From NCBI GenBank assembly GCA_023362775.1, contig JALMGJ010000008.1, forward strand, positions 39,241,001 through 39,305,000: a stretch of DNA of 64,000 nt. The letters are read 5' to 3'. The notes below the pieces were generated by a model that was not told where the DNA came from, did no database searches, and worked only from the letters and a program-made list of their open reading frames with translations. The position numbers were made by a program, and so were the translations under genes. Numbering within the stretch: position 1 is the stretch's first letter; each line of letters begins with the position of its first letter. Source of the stretch: Charina bottae (taxonomy: Eukaryota > Chordata > Lepidosauria > Squamata > Charinaidae). Shown one piece after another: positions 11,499 to 23,900 of the stretch.

Positions 11499-12534
11499 TG
11501 TATGTTGCCTGAAGCCAGGTTTGGAGGAACTTTGCATTGGCATGACAGACCAATGGTACAAATATTCACAAGCAGGAATAACAACACAGTTGTATTTTGA
11601 ACACACACAAGATTTTTTAATGCTTACATTAGTCAGATTAATACCTGACGTAATTTGCATCCTACATCCTGGAAAATGCTAGAGTTCCATGGAGAACGAT
11701 CAAGGATTCTTCTATAAATGGATCTGGAGTGGCAGGCAATCTTACCTGTTGTTTCCAATCTTTTGCAACAACTTGTAGGACCAAGAAAGCATTGGGTGTC
11801 TTCCCTGGTTCAGTCTAGTTCATAAGAATGCCAGTGAAGCTAAGTAGGTTTTGCATGTTGCTCACATGGGTATTGGAGCATGTTCCAGAGTCCCAGGGGT
11901 CATTCACCAGACTGTCAGATGCTCCTCAGCATAAAAAACAAAACAGAAAGCATTTCTAAAAAGCAGAAACTTTGAAGAAAATTAGGAACTCAGATGAAGA
12001 AGTTGGGTCTTTCTCAGGCAAATCAGAAACAGAGGCTGTGGCAGGGAGAATAATTCTGATAGTAGGTCAACAAAGTTCAAATCATTTTAGCAATAAAGAG
12101 GAGACATACCCTGCATGATAATTGACAATAAATTCAACAGGGGAAATTCCTCCCCATTCCAAAGTTCACAATAGGAAAAATTAATATGGCAAATCTCTAT
12201 ATGTGTTAGGAATGCAATTCTTTTTAGCTATGGTAGCCAAGAACTCAAAGCTGAGGAATGTCCCATCGTTCCAAAGAGAGATGTACTGTAATTAAATCAT
12301 CCAATGCCAAAAGCCAACAGAGATCATTTAGACCAAAATCAGGCATGGTCAAGGACCAAACCAGCGGTCAAGTCAAAGTCTTTGTATCAATAACCAAGGT
12401 TCCAAGGGTTGAGCAGTAAGTTATCAGATCAAATGAAGGTCAGATAGAATTGAAAGAAATTCTTCTGGAGTTCTTTGCAGCTTTCTTGTGTTTTCCATCA
12501 GCTCAAATGTCATGGTTTTATCTGCAAATGGCTA
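11499..12534. other. Non-coding stretch, nothing recognised
   Basis: Short frames only on both strands, and no repeat family could be named. Confidence 0.4.
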
Positions 12535-12536
12535 TA

Positions 12537-12932
12537 CAGGTAGTCCTCGACTTACGACCATTCGTTTAACGACGGTCCAAAATTATAACAACTTCAGAAT
12601 GGATGCTTTACGGCCTGAAAAGCACTTCCGAGCATCGCAAAACGTCATGCCACCTCCACCCCCCCGCACTCACATGATCACATTTCGGGTACTTGGCAAC
12701 CGGCTTGCATTTACAACAGGTTGCAGCGTCCCACGGTCACGTGATTGCATTTTGCAACAGTTTTGCCATTTTCCAGCAAAAAACACCCATTGGGGAAGCT
12801 GGATTTGTTTAACGACTATCATAAAAATGGTCCTAAAATTGTGTCCGGTCATGTGGTGAGTCAACTTACAACCACAACGACTTACAATGGAAATTCCGGT
12901 CCCAATTGTGGGTGTAAGTCAAGGACTACCTG
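12537..12932 (+). mobile_element. Tc1/mariner-type MITE, copy 3 with TA duplication
   Basis: CAGGTAGTCCTCGACTTACG at the left and TAAGTCAAGGACTACCTG at the right, bounded by TA on both sides (12535-12536, 12933-12934). It has no transposase frame. Confidence 0.8.
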
Positions 12933-13079
12933 TACTTCCCTTCCATGTTTCAAACTTCTACCACACTCACTTCAGGTGGGGAGAGAAGGGCCATAGTCTT
13001 CAGCATGCCTTCTCAGCTTGCAAGTACAAGTAGATTGCACATGAATGAGACAGTTTTGCAGGTAACAAGGATCTGAGCC

Positions 13080-13525
13080 TTAAAAGACTTTACAGGGAAT
13101 TGCCAGCACTTTGAATTGGACCCAGAAACAAACTAGCAGCTAGTACAGCTTACACAGTATTAGTGCTATTCTGCTATAACACCTCACCTGTCAGCAGGTG
13201 GAGAGATGCATTTTGCACCCGCTGTAAGTTCCAAGCAGCCTTCAAGGGCAGTCCCAGATAGAGCAAATTACAGTAGTCCAATGCAAGATGATGCCTGCTT
13301 GAGTCACTGTTGTCAGTATGTCTTGCTCCAGAAAAGGCTCCAGCTAAAGTTGGGTAAAGGCTGAGTGATTCCAGAGAGGCTGTGGTGAGCGAAAGGATGC
13401 CCAGTTTGATTGCTTTTATAATGTTTATGGTTTTACAGTTGTAGAATTTTGTATATTTTAGTTCCTGCTGTGGACATTTTATGTAAACACTTGTATCACT
13501 TATAATTCTCGTAAATGGCTTAGAA
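13080..13525 (-). mobile_element. CR1-like LINE 3' fragment
   Basis: The - strand carries the pattern seen in four other copies here (29.2, 48.0-50.2, 53.6 and 58.1 kb): a GCTGGTTTCTGGGTCCAATTC-type coding end, CTGGGACTGCCCTTGAAGG, and a downstream tail. It continues at 13866 after a microsatellite and a SINE. Confidence 0.6.
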
Positions 13526-13539
13526 TCTTGATATAGATG

Positions 13540-13549
13540 ATAGATAGAT

Positions 13550-13616
<67 letters not shown>

Positions 13617-13632
13617 GATAGATAGATAGACC
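13540..13632 (+). repeat. (GATA)n microsatellite
   Basis: Mostly pure GATA/TAGA tetramer run with a few GATGATA interruptions. Shorter GATA units reappear at 13858-13870, so the SINE between has probably split the array. Confidence 0.95.
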
Positions 13633-13635
13633 TGA

Positions 13636-13856
13636 GTTCGATCCCAGTGGAAGTTGGTTTCTCAGGTAGCCGGCTCGGGTTGACTCAGCCTTCCATCCTT
13701 CCGAGGTTGGTAAAATGGGGGGAAAGGTAATCACAACTGGGGAAGGGCATGGCAAACCACCCCGCTATAAGTCTGCCTAGAAAACGTCAACGAAAGCAGC
13801 GTCCCTCCAAAGGGTCAGTAATGACTCGGTGCTTGCACAGAGGACCTTTCACTTCA
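13636..13856 (+). mobile_element. tRNA-derived SINE with Bov-B-like tail (5' truncated)
   Basis: Starts at a tRNA B-box-like GAGTTCGATCCCAG, then a body with GGCATGGCAAACCACCCCGC. It ends in ATGACTCGGTGCTTGCACAGAGGACCTTTCAC, the tail type shared by squamate SINEs that use Bov-B machinery. It sits inside the GATA array. Confidence 0.65.
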
Positions 13857-13865
13857 CATAGATAG

Positions 13866-14100
13866 ATAGATATAATTCGTTCTCCTGGTCAAGGCTTCTA
13901 CCTGTTGATCCAGCAAGAGTGATGCATCCAGGAGAATTCCCAGACTGCATATCTGCTCCTTTGAAAGGAGCACACCCCAATTTGAGCCCCAGGTTAAACT
14001 AACTTGGCACCAGAGGACTTCTGGACAAACAGCAACTCCATCCAAACATGTTTCATCCCAACAGGTTCCCCACAACCTCCAGGCACTGGGTCAGAGCTTC
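13866..14100 (-). mobile_element. CR1-like LINE fragment, continuation
   Basis: Continues the LINE interrupted at 13525. The - strand holds the part coding for a conserved upstream region (GATGCATCACTCTTGCTGGATC) that also follows the same segment in the 49 kb copy. Confidence 0.45.
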
Positions 14101-14260
14101 CCTTGCATGTCCTGCTCAGCCTTGGGTAGAGATTCTATACCACTATTCAGCATACTGATGGATGATCTCCCTCTGTGGTTACATGTAAATGTGAAAAAAT
14201 TGGGGGAGGGGGAGGCGCTAAGCCCTCCACTGTACAAACTCTAAGAATGGAAAACGGAAT

Positions 14261-14567
14261 ATTGGTGGACAGCAAAAGAGATTCAAAGATACTCTCAAAG
14301 CTAATTTAAAAAAAATGTAATATCAGCATTGAGAACTGGGAAGCCCTAACTCATGAGCGTTTCAATTGGAGGTCATCCTTTATTAATGGCGCTATGGACT
14401 TTGAAGAAGCACGAGTACAGGGCGAAAGGGAGAAAAGAGCTAAAAGGAAGGCACGTCAGGCAAACCCTCATCATGACCGTCTCCCACCCAGAAACCTATG
14501 CCCTCATTGTGGGAGGTTGTGCGGATCCAGAATTGGCCTTTATAGCCACTTACGGATCCACCGTTAA
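14261..14567 (+). mobile_element. 3' end of a non-LTR retrotransposon with open C2H2 zinc-finger frame
   Basis: A frame without ATG runs from 14310 to a TAA at 14565-14567. It includes ENWEALTHERFNW, a charged AKRKARQ stretch, and a C-terminal C-x2-C-x12-H-x3-H finger beginning CPHCGRLCGSRIGL (14499-14561). This layout is typical of the C-terminus of endonuclease-reverse transcriptase polyproteins. Upstream, GGQQKRFKDTL is in another frame, so an indel lies in the A-run near 14308. The 270 bp + strand frame at 14353-14622 is an out-of-phase shadow of this. It ends about 250 bp before PLAC8-like gene A. Confidence 0.75.
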
Positions 14568-14814
14568 AATTTTACCTTTGGAAGACAATCTTACTCGGCT
14601 ACGAGTGATCGCCAATGAATGACAAACTCTGTTCTTATGCACTGGAGGGGCCACAAGTAAAGATTTCAGAGGCCAGATTCAGTCCTGGGACATCAAGTTA
14701 ACCATTCCTACCCTAGCTGCTAAGTTTACTCAGAAAGTTTGGGTGATAGAGACAAGGTAAATGCCTAGTTGCATTTTTGCAAATCTTTAATGGATATTTA
14801 TTTTCTCACACTAG

Positions 14815-14945
14815 ATTGAAGCATCTCACCATAGGTGGTACAATGGAAATGTCACCTGTTGTCCATCAGCCACAAACCGCAAGGACCACAAGAAGTTGTG
14901 AGTGGCAGACTAAACTCTGTGACTGCGGAAGTGACTGTCCCGTCT
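14815..14945 (+). CDS. PLAC8-like: PLAC8-like A, first coding exon (with 28 nt 5' UTR)
   Basis: A CACACTAG acceptor precedes 14815; the ATG is at 14843 and the exon ends CCCGTCT before a GTGAGT donor (14946-14951). It codes residues 1-34 and the first base of Cys35. An upstream non-coding exon is implied by the acceptor but was not found. Confidence 0.8.
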
Positions 14946-17900
14946 GTGAGTCAATTCTTAAGTGCTTAAATTCTTAAATTCCTCTTGTGTAGCTTTGTCC
15001 CTGATTTGCCCTTCCTTTAAACATTAATCCAGCTGTGATCAAAGATTTTCTGCACTCGTTTTCTGTCAATGTGTGGTGGAATTAGAAGTTTAGAACAAGT
15101 TTACTGGTTGATTATGTGTCATCAAGTCAGTGTCAACTCTTGTGACCACATAGATTTTCTCCATGACGATCTATCTCTAACCTGTTCTTTCAAGTCTTCC
15201 GCTGGTGCATTCATCACCATTGTAACTGAGTCCATCCACCTTACTGCTAGTCATCTTCTTCTCTTTCCTTCCACCTTTCCCATCTTTAGAACCTTCTCCA
15301 GACAGATAGGTCTTCACATAATGTGTCCCAAGTAGTATAATTTGGGCCTGGTCATTTGTGCCTTAAGTGAGATTTAGAACAAGTTTAGCAGCCCAAATTT
15401 TGTAGCAGAACAAGTTGAAGGAGGAGAATTAGAGCAGACCACGATGGTTAGAGCAGTGGGATCTGCATAATGATCTATCAGGGCCAGTTGAGTAGTTCAG
15501 TTTATGCAAAGATAACTACAAAAGGGAAGACAAAAGGTGTGATCACACATTAAACTTAGCCATAGTTAGCTTAACCTTCCCAATTTCCTATGCTCAGACA
15601 ACATAGAGAACATAAACTAGACTAAGAAGTTGAGTGCACACAGTGGACATCTCAAATATGGTTGATCAGTTTGTAGTTCACCATGTTCTAAAAATACAGC
15701 CACAGTCAGGTTCAAAAAGAAGGCAACCCAGGATATGGAAGGAGCAGGAGAAGAAGGAGTGGATATTGGACTTTCAAGAGTAGCTACTCCATCTGACAAC
15801 TTGTTTGGGAGAAACCAACAGGCCAGAAACCAGGAAGGAAGCCAACTGGGCCCTTTTGTGATTCTTAGGGCATTTGCTCCAGCTATACTGATGAGCCGCA
15901 GTACCGCCATCCAGCTATCCACTATAGATCAATAAAGATCAGATCAGTCACTCTCCTTGCCTGAGAGCTACCCCTGGAGTGCCTACTGGCAGATTGCTTA
16001 GTTCAAGGTCCTTGATACGGTGTAGGATGAGATGTAGCCTTATCTTGGTAGTGCTTCCAGGTGGACCCCATCAGAGGGAATGGCAGAGAAATCCAGCTGC
16101 TGCACCTGAGCCCTAGGCCTTTTGATGGCTGTAGGCACTTCCAGATGAGTACTGTTTCTTTCCCTACCAAATACCCTCAGATGCATTTTGACATTGCTTC
16201 ATGACTGGCCTCAACCCTGCCTTCCTCACAAGGCTAAGTATTCTCCATGAGGAGACCATCAGGAGAGTGCAAAAATCAGTATCCCTCCGGCACCCCATCC
16301 TTCTTCCTTTTCCTGCCTGCCCCCATGCTTGGTTTAAGAAGGCCACTGAAATAGTGGTGAGTCATTACAGTATGTTGGCTGCAGTGGTTTAAGAAGCTGA
16401 GCGAAACGGTGCTGAAGTCATGGCACCTTGACTTCAACAGAGAAGGGAAATAGCTTAGGAAGCTAGGAAGGGTGGTTGAGATAGGAGTTCCTGCCAGTAG
16501 GAGACTTCTCACCCTGCAGCTCCAGCGTGAACACTGGAAAACTGTCTTTGTAGTGTTCGTGCTGGAGCTGAGCTGAGCTGGCAATCTGAGCGAGTGCAGT
16601 GGAACTGCTGAAACAAGTATGTGGAAGGAGCAGGATATCCCATGTTTATCCAATTGTTTCCTTGCTTGTTTTTTGTACATTGAAGTCAATGACCTGATGA
16701 ATGGGGGGGCATGTATTTTATTCCAAAATAATGGGGGGGGGGGAAGGGAATTCTATTTTTATGGATGGGCTTTGCTGCTTTGCATGAAAGGAATCAATCC
16801 ATCAAACAATTTCAAATGCTGAATAATGCGTTGTATTAAGTTCCTTCCACATCTTGCATCTGGGTCAATTGGTCCCCCACCCCAAAACCTGGCTACACCT
16901 GAAGATATTTTTGGAATCAAGATCCTCAACCTCTGAATACAGTTGGGTTTTTTTCTTCCCTAGATATTCTAGAGCAGTGTTTCTCAATCAAACTTGGCAA
17001 CTTTAAGAGGTGTGGACTTCAACTCCCAGAATTCCCCAACCAGCATGCAAGAGGGATGCAATGCCCATCCTGCTGATGAAGCATGAGATGATACATTGCA
17101 TAGCTGCTCGTGGGGGATTGCAATATAAGAATCCTTAAGCAACACACCCAATTAGGATGACACACCTCTTGCTAACATGTAATAACTCCAGATATTAATA
17201 AGTGAGAGCTCTAAGTCACGAGCACCTTGTTGATCCAGAAAACAGTGACACAATACAGCCGGAAATTTCTGGTTCATGTGAGGCTATTATGAAAGCCTAC
17301 TACTTTAAATATGCCTTCCTAAACAGCTTCTCCAACTTTGAGTCTTCCAGAAGGATGGGGATGACGACTATAACCATGACCATAAATAACCATGACCTAG
17401 CCCCAGGTGCAAGGTCACACAGCCACCCTAGAAACATATTTAAGGATTCCCTTACAAACTTTGCTCAGACTGAAGAAGCTTCTTGGATAAGGAGCGAAAC
17501 GTTTCCACTGAGAAAATAGAAATCTAGTTGACATGATTCAAGCTACAGACAATTCCACCTGGATGACTGAGAACCTTCATCGACGATGACGACTCTTAGA
17601 ATTTCGAGCCATCATGGCAGTTGTACTCCCCACCCTTCTGGAATGCACCAGCTTGCAGAAGGCTGTTCTGAGAATAAGCAGAGAAGCTTCCCTTTCACTC
17701 AAGATTACATTGACAAACTTCCTTTGATCTCTTCCCTAGGTCTGTGTGGAACCTTCTGCTTCTGCTGTTTGGGATGCCAAGTTGCTGAAGACATGGGTGA
17801 ATGCTGCTGTACTGGGCCATTTGTGGCCATGAGGACACGATACCGGACTTTGAACCACATTCCGGTAAATTCCTCAATCATCACTTTGTTTCCCTTTTTC

Positions 17901-20900
17901 TTTTCTTTTCTTTTCTTTTCTTTTCTTTTCTTTTCTTTTCTTTTCTTGTTTTAATTAATTTTATTAAAGAAGTTTTTTGCAAAGTAAAAACAATACAAAT
18001 TTAAAGAAAAAAGAAAGTAAAAGAAAAGTGATACGTAAATAAGAAAGAAGGAAAAGAAAAAAGACAAGGAAAGAAAGAGAAAAGGTAAAATGATATAAAG
18101 GAGTGGCTTCTGATCTTTTTTACAGCAGTTATAAATGCATTTATATTTTATCCTCTCTCTCTAAGGTTATATCATGGCTCCCTTCTTTCTATACTCTACC
18201 CTTTCTTTTGTTGTTTATTCGTTCAGTCGTTTCCGACTCTTCGTGACTTCATGGACCAGTCCACGCCAGAGCCCTCTGTCGGCCGTCACCATCCCCAGCT
18301 CCCCAATGGTTGAGTCCGTCACCTCCAGAATACCATCCATCCATCTTGCCCTTGGTCGGCCCCTCTTCCTTTTGCCTTCCACTTTCCCTAGCATCAGCTT
18401 CTTCTCCAGGGTATCCTGTCTTCTCATTATGTGGCCAAAGTACTTCAGTTTTGCCTTTAAGATCATTCCCTCAAGTGAGCAGTCTGGCTTGATTTCCTGG
18501 AGTATGGACTGGTTTGATCTTCTTGCAGTCCAAGGCACTCTCAGAATTTTCCTCCAACACCACAGTTCAAAAGCATCTATCTTCCTTCGCTCAGCCTTCC
18601 TTATGGTCCAGCTCTCGCAGCCATAGCTTACTACAGGGAATACCATTGCTTTAACTATGCGGACCTTTGTTGTCAGTGTGATGTCTCTGCTCTTAACTAT
18701 TTTATCAAGATTTGCCATTGCTCTCCTCCCAAGAAGTAGACGTCTTCTGATTTCCTGGCTGCAGTCAGCGTCTGCAGTAATCTTTGCGCCTAGAAATACA
18801 AAGTCTGTCACTGCCTCCACTTTTTCTCCCTCTATTTGCCAGTCATCAATCAAGCTCATTGCCATAATCTTGGTTTTTTTGAGGTTTAACTGCAACCCAG
18901 CTTTTGCACTTTCTTCTTTCACCTTCGTCATAAGGCTCCTCAATTCCTCCTCGCTTTCAGCCATCAAAGTGGTATCATCTGCATATCTGAGATTGTTAAT
19001 GTTTCTTCCAGCAATTTTAACTCCAGCCTTGGATTCCTCAAGCCCAGCATGTCGCATGATGTGTTCTGCGTACAGGTTGAATAGGTAGGGTGAGAGTATA
19101 CAACCCTGCCGTACTCCTTTCCCAATCTTAAACCAGTCCGTTGTTCCGTGCTCTGTTCTTACCGTTGCTACTTGGTCGTTATACAGATTCCTCAGGAGGC
19201 AGACAAGATGACTTGGTATCCCCATACCACCAAGAACTTGCCACAATTTGTTATGATCCACACAGTCAAAGGCTTTAGAATAGTCAATAAAACAGAAATA
19301 GATGTTTTTCTGAAATTCCCTGGCTTTCTCCATTATCCAGCGGATATTGGCAATTTGGTCTCTAGTTCCTCTGCCTTTTCTAAACCCAGCTTGTACATCT
19401 GGCAATTCTCGCTCCATGAATTGCTGGAGTCTACCTTGCAAGATCTTGAGCATTACCTTACTGGCATGTGAAATAAGTGCCACTGTTCGATAGTTTGAAC
19501 ATTCTTTAGTGCTTCCCTTTTTTGGTATGGGGATATAAGTTGATTTTTTCCAATCTGATGGCCATTCTTGTGTTTTCCAAATTTGCTGGCATATGGCATG
19601 CATCACCTTGACAGCATCATCTTGCAAGATTTTAAACAGTTCAGCTGGGATACCGTCGTCTCCTGCTGCCTTGTTATTAGCAATGCTTCCTAAGGCCCAT
19701 TCAACCTCACTCTTCAGGATGTCTGGCTCTAACTCACTGACCACACCGTCAAAGCTATCTCCAATATTATTATCCTTCCTATACAGATCTTCCGTATATT
19801 CTTGCCACCTTTTCTTGATCTCTTCTGCTTCTGTTAGGTCCTTACCATCTTTGTTTTTGATCATACCCATTTTTGCCTGGAATTTACCTCCAATGTTTCT
19901 AATTTTCTGGAAGAGGTCTCTTGTCCTTCCTATTCTATTGTCTTCTTCCACTTCCGCACATTGCTATTCACCCATAAATCACAATTTCATTTTTTTCCAT
20001 TTTCAGCAAACAGCCCATAAAAGGTATCCAGTTACTGACCATTTTGTTTCCCTTGTTCATAAAGTTCCAGAACTTAATTTGTTAATTTCCTCTTTAGTTT
20101 ATTTATTCTTCAAAGCTCAGGGGTATCCCTAGGATATGGTCAAAAAGTCAAGATGGCAGCCACCACAGTAGACTTGAAGCTCTACCTCCATGTGTGCAAT
20201 ACACGTCAAAAACAGGTAGAGCTTTGATTGCACCATCAGGCTGCCATCTTGACTTTTTTGACCATACCCGGCAGACACCCCTGCCAAAGCTTATATGCTA
20301 CTTCAGTCATACAGTATACCACTCTCAGTGGGTGGTGCTCCAAATACATTTACAAAATTAAAACAAAAAAAAAATAGGAAAACAAAGAGAATCAGATAAT
20401 ATCCAGGAGTTCCAATAGTACAGAAGAACAACCAACAAGTTCACACATCTCATAGCTTTTGTTCTGGTTTGTTCTGGTTTTGCTTGTTTCTTCCTGGGGA
20501 GCGTCCATGAGCATTTGTTGCAGCAAAAACCAGCATCAATCCTCATTGAAAAAGCCTAGTGTTGACTTCTGAAATGGCAAACTGAAGATAGCTCTGCTCT
20601 CAACTGCAACGGAATGAAGAGCTGGACCGATTCTTTAGGAATCCTCTCCAGACAAGAAGAGGACTTGAGATCACCCACAAGTGCTCCAGGCAGTTGCTCC
20701 TCATGAGGAGACTGCAAAACAGCAGTCTCTGGCGAGTTTAGAGCTCTGGGAGACGAGGGAATACCATCTTCACCCAAACTGCGGTCGACGCCTTTATGGA
20801 CACAGGGTTCGCATACTTCCTTTTCTAATCACCTTTGTAAATTGCTTGTTAACTGCTGTTCAGCTATCAGGAACCTTCAGAATGACATGTTTTACTACAC

Positions 20901-23900
20901 TGGGTGAGTCTCCTTCAATCCTTCGCAAATGAAAATTTAATTACAGATTTAAGGATTTTTTAAAAAAAATCTTTTTATGAATAAACAGCAAAAGAGTGAT
21001 TAGAATGTTGATTTTGGAAAGTTACAAATGGACTAAGGGTCCATATGGATTTGAAATGAGATTTTGAAATTAATTATAAGAATCCTTCCTGTGGGAAAAG
21101 GCTGTTGTTTTGAATTCTTAAAAAAAAAAACACATGATAGGATGGGAAGGTTGGACACTAGGGGGAACCAGAATGAACTAAAGATTACAATTAAAGGAGA
21201 AGAACACTTAAATTTGACTTAGTAATACAGAATGGAGCAAAATACTTTAACATTGGATCTATTGAGGGATGTTTGTGAACAATGGACCCAGAAGTTAGTT
21301 TTAAGACTGTCTGCCATTATAGATAGACTGTATTTAAAAAAATTTATGGAAGACAAACAAGTTTTACCAGACAAGACTGAGACTGATTTGAATGTGGATT
21401 CAAAAATGACAGGCTACAAGAATGAAATGGAAAAAGATGCTACACTGGATATACAAATGAAACTGGCTGATGTCTTAATAATTAAAAGGAATGTACAAAT
21501 AACAAACCAAAAGAATGATCTGGATAACTTTCCTATATTGGATTTACAAAAGAGTTTTGTTAAAGTTTTGAAGAATTTATGAAAAGGGACAAAGAAAAAA
21601 TGAAAAGAAATCAAGTTCTAGGACATTATTTGAAGAGACTAAGGATCAAGATTGTTAAAAGTACAAGGAAGGAATATAAAGTTGGTTTATTTGATCAAGG
21701 TTAAAATAGATGTGTTGTTGTCTCTGGTAACCCTTAATTGACTTTTGCTGGCTAGGACTGAATAGCAAGGTTTTAAGGATTTGTTTATAGATGAGAGTTG
21801 GGACATGGGAAGAAGAGATCATTTGTGTCTTTTAAGAGAAGGTGATAAGTTACTAAAATGGTTTATACTTGTGATGAAGAGGGAAGTCATTTCTTTGTAT
21901 ATTTCTTTTCCTTTTCTTTACTATATTCTTATTTTTTTTCTTTTCTATTTTTTCTGCACTTTCTGTTTATTCTTTTTCTTTTCTTTTTCTTAGTTTGTAT
22001 TAGTTTTTATATTTTTAATTGTAATCTTTAATAAACTTACTGTATAAAAAAAATGAAAAAGCCTAGTGTCGCTTTCAAGGCTGACACATTTATTACAGCA
22101 CACATTTTCTTTTTTATTGTTGTTTTAATGGTTGATTTGGAATGTACTATAAAGCTGTTTGAGGACCAAAGCTGTCAATTACTCAGGTTAAACAGCAATG
22201 GACTTTCATCTTAAAGACTAACAGATGTATTCTTGCTTACATTTGTGTAGATCACAGTCCCTACAGTGAAGTGGATTGTGATCCATAATGGCTCAGTCAA
22301 TGACAAATTTGTCATGGTTCCTGGGTTGCAAAAGATTCCTGTGGCTACTTTTCTGAAAATTATGCTACAGTGGGAAAGATGATTGAGGTTGACTCGTGAG
22401 AAGTGCTAGAGACCTGGCCAGTTGATAGCCTAGTGCTCATATTTTTTTAAAGCCGAAGGAGGATGGCCTAGGCAGCCAAATACCCTCCCAATACCCTTAG
22501 ATTGGTCTTTGGAGAACAGGATAACTCTAAAATGGGATGGTCAGAGACGTATGGAGGAGGGGGCAGATGTTAGAAGTCCTTCCATGTCCCCTACCACAGA
22601 CCATGGCTAAAGGATGCTCCTTAGAATCAGGTGGGAGCGGAGACCAACAGGATGAACAAGAAGCTGAGGCTGGTTCTCTTGTTTGGCTTTGTAGAGTTGA
22701 GGAACAAATTGTCCCAGTTTCCTGTCCCTCCAGCCTCACTCTGACAAGAAATTAGCCATGTCTACCATCAGGCGTGGTGGCTCAGCGTGTAAGACGCCAG
22801 GCTTGTCGATCGGAAGATCGCAAGTTCGGAGGTTCAAATCCCTAGTCCCGCATGACAGAGTGAGCTCCCGCATTAGCCCCAGCTCTTGCCAACCTGGCAA
22901 TTTGAAAGCATGCAAATGCAAGTAGATTAATAGGTACCACTTCGGTGGGTAGGTAACAGCATTCCGCATGCGTCATGCCAGCCACATGACTGTGGAAGCG
23001 TCTTTGAACAACGCTGGCTCTTCGGCTAACAAACGGAGATGAGCACCGGCCCCTAGAGTCGGACATGACTGCACAAATGTGCGGGGGGAACCTTTACCTT
23101 TACCTTACCATCAGGCACTGCAAAATGGTTCCTCTGTAAGAGAGTCACCTATGTGTTTCACTATAGGATTCAAAGGCCTTGCTTTCAGGTGTACAAAAGT
23201 CACGGTCACTCCAGTGTGATTGTTCCTGCCATGCACATATGCACAACATGCTCAACCCAACACAATGATTTGATTTCTATGTACTTTGGAATATAAAGAT
23301 AACATCTCCCTTGAGCTGAGCTTGACTCCTGGAGACTTTATGTGCCCCTAAAAAATCTGTAGGGTTCTTTTGATAGCAACATGGACATGGTTTGCTATTT
23401 CCTTCTTCTTGTTGGAGACGTCATCCCTGTCCACCAAATTATTTCCTTTATACTGCAGAATAGAGGAGGGATCAGCTGGTGTCCTACTTTTCCATCTCTG
23501 TTCTGCTATTGCTATACAAATGATCAAAGGTAGAATCACGAAAGGCCACTCCCTTTGGAACGGTCTATGCTAATTATCCACAGAGTGGCTCTGAAAATGC
23601 ATCAAGTCCTCTGACCTTTTAGTCCAGAGCTTTCCAAACTTTTCATGTTGGTGACACACTTTTTAGACATGCATCATTTCGCGACACACTCTTACAGAGG
23701 GCATCATTTCGCGACACACTCTTACAGCAGGGCACAAGGCAGGCACTAGGACCTGCGCGGAATCACAGCAGGTTTGGAGGCACCCAGTCACAAGGCAGGC
23801 ACTAGGACCTGCATGGAATCCTGGCAGGGCTCGGAGGCAGCAGCAGCCGCGACACACCCAGACACTGCAGCCGACACACTAACGTGTCCTGACACACAGT

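Noticed and set aside
14353..14622. 89-codon + strand frame that looked like a possible viral-type protein fragment, with a read-through of 46 more codons
   Set aside because: It is out of phase with the true coding frame of a non-LTR retrotransposon C-terminus (14310-14567) that ends in a C2H2 finger, so it is a shadow.
14724..14758. Possible short upstream exon ending AGACAAG|GTAAAT
   Set aside because: The following intron would be only about 55 nt before the 14815 acceptor, too short for a vertebrate intron.
22771..23105. tRNA-like A and B boxes as a tRNA gene (also in the other SINEs)
   Set aside because: They are the heads of SINEs with TSDs and Bov-B-like tails; no cloverleaf with a proper acceptor stem is evident.
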